Assembly: GCF_900156895.1 (NCBI RefSeq)
Contig: NZ_FTPD01000078.1
Location: 104,672-168,671 of the forward strand
DNA from: Mesorhizobium prunaredense
Lineage (GTDB): Bacteria; Pseudomonadota; Alphaproteobacteria; Rhizobiales; Rhizobiaceae
DNA: 64,000 nucleotides
Direction: 5' to 3'
A program made the translations under genes and the position numbers. A model generated the notes under the pieces. That model worked only from the letters and a program-made list of their open reading frames with translations. It had not been told where the DNA came from and did no database searches. Positions 8,341 to 17,010 of this stretch are shown here, piece by piece (the first letter of the stretch is position 1; every line of letters starts with the position of its first letter).

Positions 8341-8541
8341 CTTCACCGACAGCGCCTACTCCGGAATGTTGAAGTAGGCGCCGAGGATGACGACGGTCTG
8401 GATGGCGAGATCGAACATGGGATGGTTGCGGGAAGGGGCTTCCGGCCAGAGGGAAAATATGGCGCGCTCGACCACAGCCGACCATTTGCGCAAGGCCGAT
8501 TCCGCGCTACCTATTTGCAACGAATCGGAAAGGGGATGCTG

Positions 8542-8973
8542 ATGGCATTCGCATTGCTGGACCAGATACGTTCGATCTTCGACGGCGACCCCGGCGTGCG
8601 CAAGGTCGCGGACGATCCTGTGCTGTCGGCGGAACTGCTGATGCTGTTTCGCATGATTTTGGCCGACGGCACGGTCAGCGAGAGTGAAATGGTCGCGTTC
8701 AGGCGCATCTGCCGGGAAGCCTTCGGTATTCCGGAAGCCAGCATCGACAGCGTCATCGAATATCTCAACGAGTTCGGCTACGAGACCAACGGCTCGCAAG
8801 CCATCGCGCAGTTCCGTGACCTCGACGTCGAGAGGCGCAGCCTGCTTGCCCGCCATATGGCCGAGATTGCCAAGGCCGATTCGCAACTTGCCGGGACAGA
8901 GATGCAGCTCTTGCGCCGCACCCTCGACTTGCTCGACATCAGCCCAGCCGATGTGGTGAAGGCCGAAGAGTAA
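8542..8973 (+). CDS. TerB-family (tellurite-resistance-like) protein
   Basis: This 143-residue all-helical soluble protein has the TerB-like pattern: acidic helices with ELLMLFRMILADGTVSESEM in the first half and MAEIAKADSQLAGTEMQLLRRTLDLL in the second. Each carries an acidic A/K-D-G/S loop that in relatives can bind metal. Such single-domain proteins are widespread, and their role is unproven; no other ter genes are near. The ATG at 8542 is used because AAGGGG lies 7 bases before it; an ATG two codons earlier is possible. It converges with the peptide-transporter operon. Confidence 0.75.
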   Translation: MAFALLDQIRSIFDGDPGVRKVADDPVLSAELLMLFRMILADGTVSESEMVAFRRICREAFGIPEASIDSVIEYLNEFGYETNGSQAIAQFRDLDVERRSLLARHMAEIAKADSQLAGTEMQLLRRTLDLLDISPADVVKAEE

Positions 8974-8995
8974 GCCTCTCTGAACGGTCGGCTGT

Positions 8996-10660
8996 TCACC
9001 CCTGTTCCTGTAACCGCCGGGCAATCGCGCGGTGCAGGTCCGGGGCCGCAGCGACCAGCGACTTCGCCGCTTCGGACTGCGGATGGTCGAGAACCTCGCT
9101 CGTCCTGCCGCGCTCGACGATCTTGCCGGCATGCATGATCATCACCTGGTCGGTGATGGCGCGGGCAACGGTCAGATCGTGGGTGATAAACAGATAGGCA
9201 ACGCCGAGCGTCTGGTTGAGCTCGGCGAACAGGTCGAGAATCTGGGCGCGGATCGAGACGTCGAGCGCCGAGACCGGCTCGTCGGCGACGACCAGCTTGG
9301 GGCGGGTGATGATGGCGCGGGCGATCGACAGGCGCTGGCGCTGGCCACCTGAAAATTCGTGCGGATATTTGTCCATGTCGCGTGGACCAAGGCCGACATC
9401 GTGCAGGGCCTTTGCCACCATCTCGCGCCGTTCCGCATCCGTCGGCTTCTTCTCCAGGACATGCAGTGGCTCGGCGACCAGTTTTTCGACCTTCTGGCGC
9501 GGATCGAAGGAGCCGTAAGGGTCCTGGAACACCACCTGCATGTCGCGGCGCGCCGGCTTGAGCTCCGCCTCGCTCTTGCCGGTGATGACTTCGCCGCGAA
9601 ACCGGATCGTTCCCGATGTCGGCCCGTCCAGCGCCAGGACCATGCGGGCAAGCGTGGACTTGCCGCAACCGGAACGCCCGACCAGCGCCACCGACTGGCC
9701 GGGATCGATCGAGAACGAGACGTCGTCGACGGCGCGGGTCGGGGCCGCGCGCTTCAGCAGCGATTTGCGGCGTCCCGGATAGTCCCGCGTCACGCTCTCT
9801 ACCTGAAGAAGAGGTCTGGCTCCCTGAAGAAGAGGTTTGGCAACCTGGAGCTGGGGGTTGTCTTGGCCGACCTCGTGCGTCGTGGCACGCGCCGGCACAT
9901 GCATCGAGGCCTGCGCCAGCTGCCGCGTGTAGGGATGAAGCTGCTCGGACAAGGTGCGCGCCGTGTCGCCGGCCTCCATCACTTCGCCGTGCCGCAGGAT
10001 GGTGATGCGCTCCGCCATTTCGGTCACAACCGCCAGGTCATGCGAGATCAACAGCAGACCCATGCGGTTTTCTGCGACCAGGTCGCGCAACAGGTCGAGG
10101 ATCTGCGCCTGCAGCACGACGTCGAGCGCCGTCGTCGGCTCGTCGGCGATCAGCAGTTTTGGTTTCAGCGCGCAGGCGATGGCGATGACGACGCGCTGGC
10201 GCTGGCCGCCGGAAAGCTCGTGCGGATAGCGCGACAGCGGGACTTGCGCTGGGGGCAGGCCAACCCGGTCGAGCATTTTTCGGGCGCGGTCCTCGGCGTC
10301 GGCGCGGCTTGCCCTGGTGTGCCAGCGGATGCCTTCGGCGACCTGCTCGCCAATCGTCTTGACCGGGTTCAGCGCCGTCATCGGTTCCTGGAAAACCATG
10401 CCGATATCATCGCCGCGCAGCGCGCACATCTGGTCTTCGCTGGCCGCAAGGATGTCGATGCCGTCGAAGGCGACGCGCCCGCTGGCGCGCGCCGCCCAGG
10501 GCAGAAGCCGCATCACCGTCAATGCCGTGATCGATTTGCCCGAGCCGGATTCGCCGACCAGCCCCGTCACCTCGCCGGGCGCGACGGAGAGCTCGACATC
10601 CCTCAGGATCGGCGTGTCGCCGATCGTCAGCGACAATTTCTCGATTTCGAGCAGGCTCAT
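8996..10660 (-). CDS. Peptide-type ABC transporter, fused double ATP-binding protein
   Basis: This 554-residue protein is two complete ATPase domains in tandem (about residues 1-255 and 290-554), equivalent to the DppD and DppF pair. Walker A motifs are GESGSGKS and GRSGCGKST, the signatures LSGGQRQR and FSGGQRQRLS, and the Walker B motifs LLIADEPTTALD and LVVADEPVSALD. The linker carries an imperfect repeated peptide (AKPLLQGARPLLQ) from a short DNA duplication. The ATG at 10660 starts at MSLLEIEKL; longer upstream frame is shadow of the permease gene, whose stop it overlaps by 4 bases. It powers import by the permeases and binding protein just upstream. Confidence 0.93.
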   Translation of the reverse strand: MSLLEIEKLSLTIGDTPILRDVELSVAPGEVTGLVGESGSGKSITALTVMRLLPWAARASGRVAFDGIDILAASEDQMCALRGDDIGMVFQEPMTALNPVKTIGEQVAEGIRWHTRASRADAEDRARKMLDRVGLPPAQVPLSRYPHELSGGQRQRVVIAIACALKPKLLIADEPTTALDVVLQAQILDLLRDLVAENRMGLLLISHDLAVVTEMAERITILRHGEVMEAGDTARTLSEQLHPYTRQLAQASMHVPARATTHEVGQDNPQLQVAKPLLQGARPLLQVESVTRDYPGRRKSLLKRAAPTRAVDDVSFSIDPGQSVALVGRSGCGKSTLARMVLALDGPTSGTIRFRGEVITGKSEAELKPARRDMQVVFQDPYGSFDPRQKVEKLVAEPLHVLEKKPTDAERREMVAKALHDVGLGPRDMDKYPHEFSGGQRQRLSIARAIITRPKLVVADEPVSALDVSIRAQILDLFAELNQTLGVAYLFITHDLTVARAITDQVMIMHAGKIVERGRTSEVLDHPQSEAAKSLVAAAPDLHRAIARRLQEQG

Positions 10661-11526
10661 CGCTGCCGCCGCGATTTGGGGTCGAGGATGTCGGCAATAC
10701 CGTCGCCGAGTAGGTTCAGTCCAAGCACGGTGACGACGATCGCCATGCCGGGAAAGATCGCCATCCACGGCGCCACCCCCATGCGCGTCTGCGCATCGAA
10801 CAGCATCCGGCCCCAGCTCGGCATTGGCGGCTGTGTGCCGAGCCCGACATAGGAAAGCCCAGCTTCGGCCAGGATGCCGAGCGCGAACTGGATCGTGCCT
10901 TGCACGAGGAGCAAAGTGACGATGTTGGGCAGCACGTGTTCCACGGTGATCAGTGCTTTGCCTTTTCCGGCGGCGCGCGCGGCGAGGATGAATTCGCGCG
11001 GCCAGATCGCCAGCGCGCCGGCCCGGGCGACGCGGGCGAAGACCGGGATGTTGAAAATGCCGATGGCGATGATGGCGTTGAGCGCGCCCGGGCCGAAGAT
11101 GGCGGTGATCATGATCGCCGACAGCAGGGCAGGGAAGGCGAAGACGAGATCGTTCAGCCGCATTACCGCTTCGTCGACGATGCCGCCGCGCGCCGCGGCA
11201 AGGGCGCCGAGCGGCACGCCAACGCCCATGCCGATACCGACCGCCACCAGCGCCACGGCGATCGAATTGCGGGCCCCGACCATGATCATGGAAAAAATGT
11301 CGCGGCCGAAATGATCGGTGCCGAACCAGTGCGCCGGCGAGGGTGCCTGGGTCTTGTCGGCGATGATCAGCCTGGTGACGTCAAAAGGCGTCCAGAAGAA
11401 CGAGACGATGGCGACCGCTGCCACCAGTGCAGTGATGACGAAGCCGGTGAGGAACGATCGGTTGGTGAAAGCCCTGACGAGGATGTCGGCAAAATTATCC
11501 TCAGGGAGGTCGAAGCGCAACGTCAT
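10657..11526 (-). CDS. Peptide-type ABC transporter permease (DppC type)
   Basis: This 289-residue inner-membrane permease starts MTLRFDLPEDN, has a first membrane helix near residue 28, a periplasmic loop with HWFGTDHFGRDIFS (the conserved GTDxxGRD motif of DppC/OppC), and the cytoplasmic coupling segment EFILAARAAGKGKALITVEHVLPN. Its start overlaps the stop of the next permease by 4 bases, and its end overlaps the ATPase start by 4 bases, so the three are translationally coupled. Confidence 0.93.
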   Translation of the reverse strand: MTLRFDLPEDNFADILVRAFTNRSFLTGFVITALVAAVAIVSFFWTPFDVTRLIIADKTQAPSPAHWFGTDHFGRDIFSMIMVGARNSIAVALVAVGIGMGVGVPLGALAAARGGIVDEAVMRLNDLVFAFPALLSAIMITAIFGPGALNAIIAIGIFNIPVFARVARAGALAIWPREFILAARAAGKGKALITVEHVLPNIVTLLLVQGTIQFALGILAEAGLSYVGLGTQPPMPSWGRMLFDAQTRMGVAPWMAIFPGMAIVVTVLGLNLLGDGIADILDPKSRRQR

Positions 11527-12470
11527 TGGCGGCTTCTCAGCCGCGGATCGACGACCGCATAGGAGAGATCGACAAGCAGGTTGACGGCGATGACGGCGGC
11601 GACCAGCAGCATGACGACGCTTTCGACGACGATCAGGTCGCGCTGGGTGATCGCCTGGAACACCAGCCGGCCGAGGCCGGGGAGATAAAAGACGTTCTCG
11701 ATGATGATGGTGCCGGCGAGCAGGAAGGCGAACTGCAGGCCGAGAATGGTCAGCACCGGGATCATCGCGTTGCGCAGCGCGTGCCGCCACAGCACCGCGC
11801 GATAGGGCAGGCCCTTGGCGCGGGCAGTGCGGATATAGTCCTCGCTCAGCACGTCGATCATCGCCGAGCGGGTGACGCGGGCGAGGATCGCCGCTTGCGG
11901 CAGAGCGAGCGCGATCGCCGGCAGGACCAGCGATTTCAGCGCCGGCCAGACGCCGGCGCTCCATCCCGGAAAGCCGCCGGCCGGCACCAGCCGCAGCCAG
12001 ACGGCAAACAGGTAGATCAGCATCAGCGCAAACCAGAAGTTCGGCACGGCGACACCAAGCTGGGCGGCGCCCATTGCGATCGTGTCGCCGGCCTGTCCGT
12101 GCCGGCCGGCGGAAAACAGCCCGACCGGAATGGCGATGATGGTGGACAGCGCCAACGCGATCAGCGCCAGCGGCAGCGAGACCACGATGCGCTCGCGGAT
12201 CAGGTCGATGACCGGCACCGAATAGGTGTAGGAACGGCCGAAATCGAGGCTCAGCAAGCCGCCGGCCCAGTGCAGATAGCGCGCGGCAAGCGGCGCGTTG
12301 AGACCCATCTGGTTGCGCAGCAACTCGACCTGGTCGGCGCTGGCGTTCATGCCCAGCATCAGCCGCGCCGGGTCGCCGGGAATGATCTCCAGCACGGCAA
12401 AGACCACCATCGAGGCCAGGACCAGCGTGATGAGGGCGATGGCAAGACGCTTGAGGAGATAGGCGGTCAT
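11523..12470 (-). CDS. Peptide-type ABC transporter permease (DppB type)
   Basis: This 315-residue permease begins MTAYLLKRLAIALITLVLASMVVFAVLEI, the N-terminal helix and FxxxxxxPGDPA region typical of DppB/OppB. The coupling motif is SEDYIRTARAKGLPYRAVLWRHALRNA. About six membrane segments are predicted. The ATG at 12470 is preferred because the longer frame adds only a non-family peptide. It follows the binding protein gene at 12799-14277, with the 12.5-12.7 kb repeat element between them, which could reduce readthrough. Confidence 0.92.
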   Translation of the reverse strand: MTAYLLKRLAIALITLVLASMVVFAVLEIIPGDPARLMLGMNASADQVELLRNQMGLNAPLAARYLHWAGGLLSLDFGRSYTYSVPVIDLIRERIVVSLPLALIALALSTIIAIPVGLFSAGRHGQAGDTIAMGAAQLGVAVPNFWFALMLIYLFAVWLRLVPAGGFPGWSAGVWPALKSLVLPAIALALPQAAILARVTRSAMIDVLSEDYIRTARAKGLPYRAVLWRHALRNAMIPVLTILGLQFAFLLAGTIIIENVFYLPGLGRLVFQAITQRDLIVVESVVMLLVAAVIAVNLLVDLSYAVVDPRLRSRQ

Positions 12471-12524
12471 GGCGGGAGGACCGCAGTGTTGCCATCGACC
12501 GGCCAACTGTTAATGCCGGCGCCG

Positions 12525-12694
12525 CCCCTCATCCGCCTGCCGGCACCTTCTCCCCGTATAGTGACGGGGAGAAGGGGGCTGGCCGCAACCTTGGCACCTC
12601 TTCTGCAACGCTGGAGATTGGCGAAATCCTTTGCGAAGGCGTCCTTCTCCCCGTCACTATACGGGGAGAAGTGCCCGGCAGGGCGATGAGGGGC
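12525..12694. repeat. Inverted pair of a second rhizobial palindromic repeat (family B)
   Basis: Units at 12525-12577 and 12643-12694 are inverted copies. Each holds a hairpin with stem TTCTCCCCGT/ACGGGGAGAA and an outer CCCCTCAT border. The spacer contains GCTGGAGATTGGCGAAATCC, which also resembles a core flanking the family A elements at 6.25, 8.08 and 23.3 kb. The element lies inside the transporter operon between the binding-protein gene and the permease genes; transcript from this region would fold into a long stem. Confidence 0.8.
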
Positions 12695-12798
12695 AGCGCA
12701 GAACTGAAGCGATTGCCCTGCGGCTCGGGCCAGGCATCCCGGCAGGACAGAGCGGGGTGCCACCGGCTGCAAGCTTCGCCCTTTTGGCCAGCAGTCCC

Positions 12799-14277
12799 TC
12801 ACTCCGTCCACTTCACCTTGGTCAAATCATTGGCCTGGATCGGCGCATTTTTCCAAAAACCCTCGAGCTTGGCGTCCCAGACGCCGACTTTCGGCAGTTC
12901 GTAGAGGAAGCCGACCACGGCATCGTCGGCCAGTATCTTCTGCGCCTCGCCGAGCAGCGTCATGCGCTTGGCCTCATCGGAGGTGAGGTTCAGATCGGCG
13001 ATGATCTTGTCGAAGGTCGGGTTGTCGTAGTTGAAGTAATAATCCTTGCGCGAATAGATATCGATGTCGTTGGGCTCGGTGTGGGAAACGATGGTCAGGT
13101 CGTAGTCCTTCCTGGTGAAGACCTGGTCCAGCCACTGCGCCCATTCCACCGGCACGATCTGCAGGTCGATGCCGACATCGCGAAGCTGCGACGCGATGAT
13201 CTCGCCGCCAAGTCGCGCATAGGGGGGTGGCGGCAATTTCAGCGTCGCCTTGAAGCCGTTCTCCAGGCCGGATTCCTTCAAGAGTTCCCTGGCCTTCTCG
13301 ACATTGTGCGGATAGAGGCCGGTGAGGTCGACATAGGCCTTGTTGGCGGGTGACATATGCGAGCCGATCGGCACGCCCAAACCGGCCGAAGCGCCGTCGA
13401 TGATCGCCTTGCGGTCGAGCGCAAACGAAATCGCCTGCCTGACCTGCAGCCTGTCGAAAGGCGGCTTCTTGTTGTTCATCGAAAGGATGGTCTCACCCTC
13501 GGTCGCGCCGATCATCACCTTGAAGCGCGGGTCGCCCTGGATCTGGGCGACGCTGTCGGGGTCGAAGAAAGGGAAGGCCTGAACATCGCCGGAAAGCAGC
13601 GCCGGCACGGCGGCTGCGGCATCCGTGACGATGCGGAACTCGGCCTTGTCGAGGGACACCGGGGCGCCCCAGTAAGTGTCGGACTTGACCAGCGTGATCG
13701 ACGAACCCTTGGCCCAGTTCTGGAATTTGAACGGGCCGGTGCCGACAGGCTTTTCCTTGTTGATGTCGGCTGTCTCCGGCGCGACGATGACCGCGTCGCC
13801 CCAGCCCATATTGTAGAGGAACGAACTTTGCGGGTTCTTCAGCGTGATCCTGACCGTCGCCGGATCGACCATTTCGACCGTATCGATGGCGGCGAACAGG
13901 CCCTTTTGTGCGTTGACGGAGTTGTCGGCACGGGCGCGGTCGAGCGAGAATTTGACGTCGTCGGCATTGAAGTCGGTGCCGTCATGGAATTTCACGCCGC
14001 TATGCAGCTTGAAGGTGTAGACCTTGCCGTCGTCGGAAACGGTCCAGCTTTCGGCGAGAGCCGGCAGCACCTCGCCGTTCGCACCGATGCGGGTCAGCCC
14101 CTCGAACACATTGGCATAAAGCACCTCGTCGATCGCCGCCGCAGCGCCGGCGGTCGGATCGAGATGCGGAGGCTCGAGCGTAATACCGATGACCAGATCG
14201 GTCCGCGCCGCAAATGCCGATGTTCCGGCAGACAGCACCAGGGCCGCAGCGGTGAGAATGGTTTTCCACAATTTCAT
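12799..14277 (-). CDS. Peptide/nickel-type ABC transporter substrate-binding protein
   Basis: This 492-residue periplasmic protein begins with a clear Sec signal peptide (MKLWKTILTAAALVLSAG, probable cleavage after SAFA). The mature part has the SBP-family-5 pattern: LDPTAGAAAAIDEVLYANVFEGLT near the start, LAESWTVSDDGKVYTFKLH, and GTGPFKFQNWAKGSSI in the middle. The ligand, a peptide, amino-acid derivative or glycoside, cannot be read from sequence. It is the first transporter gene after the M20 deacylase, which suggests the deacylase may act on the imported compound. Confidence 0.92.
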   Translation of the reverse strand: MKLWKTILTAAALVLSAGTSAFAARTDLVIGITLEPPHLDPTAGAAAAIDEVLYANVFEGLTRIGANGEVLPALAESWTVSDDGKVYTFKLHSGVKFHDGTDFNADDVKFSLDRARADNSVNAQKGLFAAIDTVEMVDPATVRITLKNPQSSFLYNMGWGDAVIVAPETADINKEKPVGTGPFKFQNWAKGSSITLVKSDTYWGAPVSLDKAEFRIVTDAAAAVPALLSGDVQAFPFFDPDSVAQIQGDPRFKVMIGATEGETILSMNNKKPPFDRLQVRQAISFALDRKAIIDGASAGLGVPIGSHMSPANKAYVDLTGLYPHNVEKARELLKESGLENGFKATLKLPPPPYARLGGEIIASQLRDVGIDLQIVPVEWAQWLDQVFTRKDYDLTIVSHTEPNDIDIYSRKDYYFNYDNPTFDKIIADLNLTSDEAKRMTLLGEAQKILADDAVVGFLYELPKVGVWDAKLEGFWKNAPIQANDLTKVKWTE

Positions 14278-14407
14278 CGTGCAACTCCCGATATGCTCAA
14301 AAACATGCTCAAAACCGGTGGATAGAAGCGTGATTTCACCGAGGAGTAAATTGCGTTTCGTGCTTTCCGGCAGCGCCGGCAGGAATGTTTTTTTCGCCCA
14401 TCACCGA

Positions 14408-15688
14408 CTACCGAGCGCCCGTGCCCCTCAGCAGCACGTTGAGCCCGATCGCCATCACCTTGGCCGACTCGACCATGTCTGAAATCCCCACCCATTCGTC
14501 GGGCCTGTGGGCGAGGTCGAGAATGCCCGGGCCATAGGCGATGCAGTCGTAGATGTGACCGATGCGGGCAATATGCTTCTGGTCGTAGGTGCCGGGCGAG
14601 ATCACGTAGTCGGGCTCGCGGTCGAATATCTCCATGATGCCCTGCGCCACCGCCTTGACCACCGGCGCATCGCGCTCGGTCATCAGCGGCAGCACCTCCA
14701 TGAGATCGCGGATCTCGTAGTCGAATTTCTTGCGCTCGCGCTTCAGCCGGTCGAGGATATCGGTCACCTCGCTCTTGACCGTGCCAAGATCCTCTTCGAG
14801 CAGGAAGCGGCGGTCGATGGTCAGCCGGCAGGAATCGGGGACGTTGGGCGAGGGCAGGCCGGGCCTGAAATCCTCGGTCTGGCCGCCATGGACCGAGTTG
14901 ATGTTCATGGTCGAGCGCTTTGCCCCGTCGGGCACGACCGGCATGCGCGTGACCTTGCGGTCGAGCGCCGGGAACAGCTCGTCCTCGAAAGCCCTTAGCA
15001 CGGCGCCCATATGGCGCACCGCATTGTCGCCGAGGAACGGCATCGAGCCGTGCGCGATCTCGCCCTTGGTCTCGATCTCCGCCCACCAGACGCCGCGATG
15101 GCCAAGGCAGATGCGGTCCTTGTTCAACGGCTCGGGAATGATGACGTGGTCGACCTTCGGCTTGGAGAAATAGCCGAGCTTGGCCAGATGCGCGACGCCG
15201 CCGAAGCCGCCCGACTCCTCGTCGACCGTGCCCGAAATCTCGATGGCGCCGGGAAAATCGGGGAACACCTCCATGAAGGCTTCGGTGGCGATGATCGAGG
15301 AGGCCAGGCCGCCCTTCATGTCGCAGGCGCCGCGGCCATAGACCTTGCCACCCCTGACGATGCCGGCGAAGGGATCGAGGCTCCAGCCGTCGCCGGCTTC
15401 GACCACGTCGATATGCGAGTTGAAATGCACGCAGGCGCCGGGCGAGCGGCCAGCGAAGCGGGCGACGACGTTGACGCGCGGGTAGCGGTCGGTGTCGCCG
15501 GGCGTGCCCTCGGCGCGGATGAATTCGACTTCGAAACCGCGCTTCTTCAGCCGCGCCCCGACGTATTCGGCGCATGGCCGATAGGCCTCGCCGGGCGGGT
15601 TGATGGTCGGAAAGCGGATCAGCTCCGCGGTCAGTGTGACCAGGTCGTCGACCCGATCATCGACCGCTTTCAGCAGGAGTTCGTTCAT
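14408..15688 (-). CDS. M20-family deacylase (ArgE/DapE type)
   Basis: This 426-residue cytosolic metallohydrolase has the M20 metal sites: His in HFNSHIDVVEAGD, the bridging Asp in YGRGACDMKGG, and the Glu pair in TVDEESGGFGG. A lid domain follows (GHRGVWWAEIETKGEIAHGS), and the C-terminal metal-ligand His is expected in the AHRPDEWVGI region. It would remove an acyl group from an amino compound, as acetylornithine deacetylase does; the true substrate is unknown. The ATG at 15688 (MNELLLKAV) is preferred to the one 36 bases upstream. It lies upstream of, and on the same strand as, the peptide importer. Confidence 0.9.
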   Translation of the reverse strand: MNELLLKAVDDRVDDLVTLTAELIRFPTINPPGEAYRPCAEYVGARLKKRGFEVEFIRAEGTPGDTDRYPRVNVVARFAGRSPGACVHFNSHIDVVEAGDGWSLDPFAGIVRGGKVYGRGACDMKGGLASSIIATEAFMEVFPDFPGAIEISGTVDEESGGFGGVAHLAKLGYFSKPKVDHVIIPEPLNKDRICLGHRGVWWAEIETKGEIAHGSMPFLGDNAVRHMGAVLRAFEDELFPALDRKVTRMPVVPDGAKRSTMNINSVHGGQTEDFRPGLPSPNVPDSCRLTIDRRFLLEEDLGTVKSEVTDILDRLKRERKKFDYEIRDLMEVLPLMTERDAPVVKAVAQGIMEIFDREPDYVISPGTYDQKHIARIGHIYDCIAYGPGILDLAHRPDEWVGISDMVESAKVMAIGLNVLLRGTGAR

Positions 15689-15919
15689 TCGACGAATTGA
15701 GCAGCCAACGATGCGTTTTGGCAAGCCTGTTGGCGGGTCGCGCCCTAGTTACCTGGTTTACGTGTCGTCACGGCAACTATCGCGGGAAATCGTTCAAATT
15801 CGCTGCTTTGGATTGGTGAATTCGTCAGAGGTGTGTCGTTACCTCATTCACTTGCGATTAAAAAGATGAAGAATTGCGTGAAGGCAAGCGGGCAAGGGCA
15901 ATCAAAGGGGTTTGATCGC

Positions 15920-16348
15920 ATGAAAAAAACCGTCTTCATGGCAGCGGCACTGGCAACGATGCTGCTCGGTTCATCGGTCGAGGGCTGGGCAGCTAAGCTG
16001 GTTGCAAGGATCGACGTGTCATCGCAGACGATGACTGTAAGATACGGTCAGGCGGTTTACCGATGGCGCGTATCCACGGCGCGCAAAGGCTATATCACGC
16101 CGCGCGGCAGCTACCGGCCGCAACGAACGGCGCGGATGTGGTATTCGCGCAAATACGACATGTCGCCGATGCCTCATTCGGTATTCTACCGCGGCGGCTA
16201 CGCCATCCATGGCACCGGCGCGGTAAAATCTCTCGGGCGCCCGGCGTCGCATGGCTGCGTGCGGCTGCATCCGGCCAATGCCGCCGCCTTCTATTCCATG
16301 GTGCGGCGGGCCGGCTTCCGCAACACGCGGATCGTGGTGACCAACTAG
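15920..16348 (+). CDS. L,D-transpeptidase (YkuD/ErfK type)
   Basis: This 142-residue exported protein has a Sec signal peptide (MKKTVFMAAALATMLLGSS, cleavage near GWA|AK) and a YkuD domain. The active-site block is YAIHGTGAVKSLGRPASHGCVRLH, with the His and the nucleophilic Cys in SHGCVR. It should form 3-3 peptidoglycan cross-links or attach proteins to peptidoglycan in the periplasm. The ATG at 15920 is chosen because it gives the signal peptide. Its stop codon overlaps the stop of the convergent gene at 16345. Confidence 0.92.
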   Translation: MKKTVFMAAALATMLLGSSVEGWAAKLVARIDVSSQTMTVRYGQAVYRWRVSTARKGYITPRGSYRPQRTARMWYSRKYDMSPMPHSVFYRGGYAIHGTGAVKSLGRPASHGCVRLHPANAAAFYSMVRRAGFRNTRIVVTN

Positions 16349-17010
16349 AGCGCGGAAAACACGCCGATCGCCCCGACCAGAACCAGGCTTAGCGCCCAGA
16401 TCGCATCTAGATCAAACCAGCTTTTCGAAAGAAACCTTAATCCCAGCCACCGATAGACGCCGAAGGCCAAAGCGCCGCCGGCAGTGATCATCGCGCCGGT
16501 GTGGACCGCTGCCACGCCGATCGAGAGCGCTGCAGTTCGTGCAATGAGGGCGGTCGCGGCACGGTGCCCGGCATCCGTTTCAACGACGCCGCACAGGCCG
16601 AGGTAGATCGGCACCAGCATCAGGCCGGCGCCATGCGCGACGGCGACCAGAAAGGACCAGAGCGCCAGTCGCGACGGCGGCACGCGCGCCAGAAATCTAG
16701 GATGCCGCCGGTTGAAGAGCAGCCAGACTCCGAGCGCAACGACAATTAGACCTGCGCCAACGCGGATCTCGGTTTGCCAATCAACCAGCACGGTCATCAG
16801 CGCGAAGGGCAAGAGGACCACCGTCATGGCGACAAGATGCCCGAACGCCAGCGCCAGGAGTGCGCCCGGCAGCGCACAGGCTCGCCGTTCCATCAGGGCG
16901 GCCGAAACAGCAAGCGGCCAGCCCATACCCGGGTTTACGCCATGGTAAATCCCGCTGGCGACCACAGCAAACCAGAGGCCGGCTGTGGTCGAAAGGAGTT
17001 CGGGCGACAC
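16345..17010 (-). CDS. Multi-pass membrane protein of unknown function
   Basis: This 221-residue protein has about six hydrophobic segments. Conspicuous residues lie in or near the membrane: SGIYHGVNPGMGW near residue 20, GHLVAM near residue 57 and AVAHGAGLMLVP near residue 125. Membrane His residues of this kind occur in metal or small-molecule exporters, but I cannot name the family. The GTG start follows directly on the stop codon of the selenium-binding-type protein with no gap, so they are surely one operon and may work together on thiols or metals. Confidence 0.7.
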   Translation of the reverse strand: MSPELLSTTAGLWFAVVASGIYHGVNPGMGWPLAVSAALMERRACALPGALLALAFGHLVAMTVVLLPFALMTVLVDWQTEIRVGAGLIVVALGVWLLFNRRHPRFLARVPPSRLALWSFLVAVAHGAGLMLVPIYLGLCGVVETDAGHRAATALIARTAALSIGVAAVHTGAMITAGGALAFGVYRWLGLRFLSKSWFDLDAIWALSLVLVGAIGVFSAL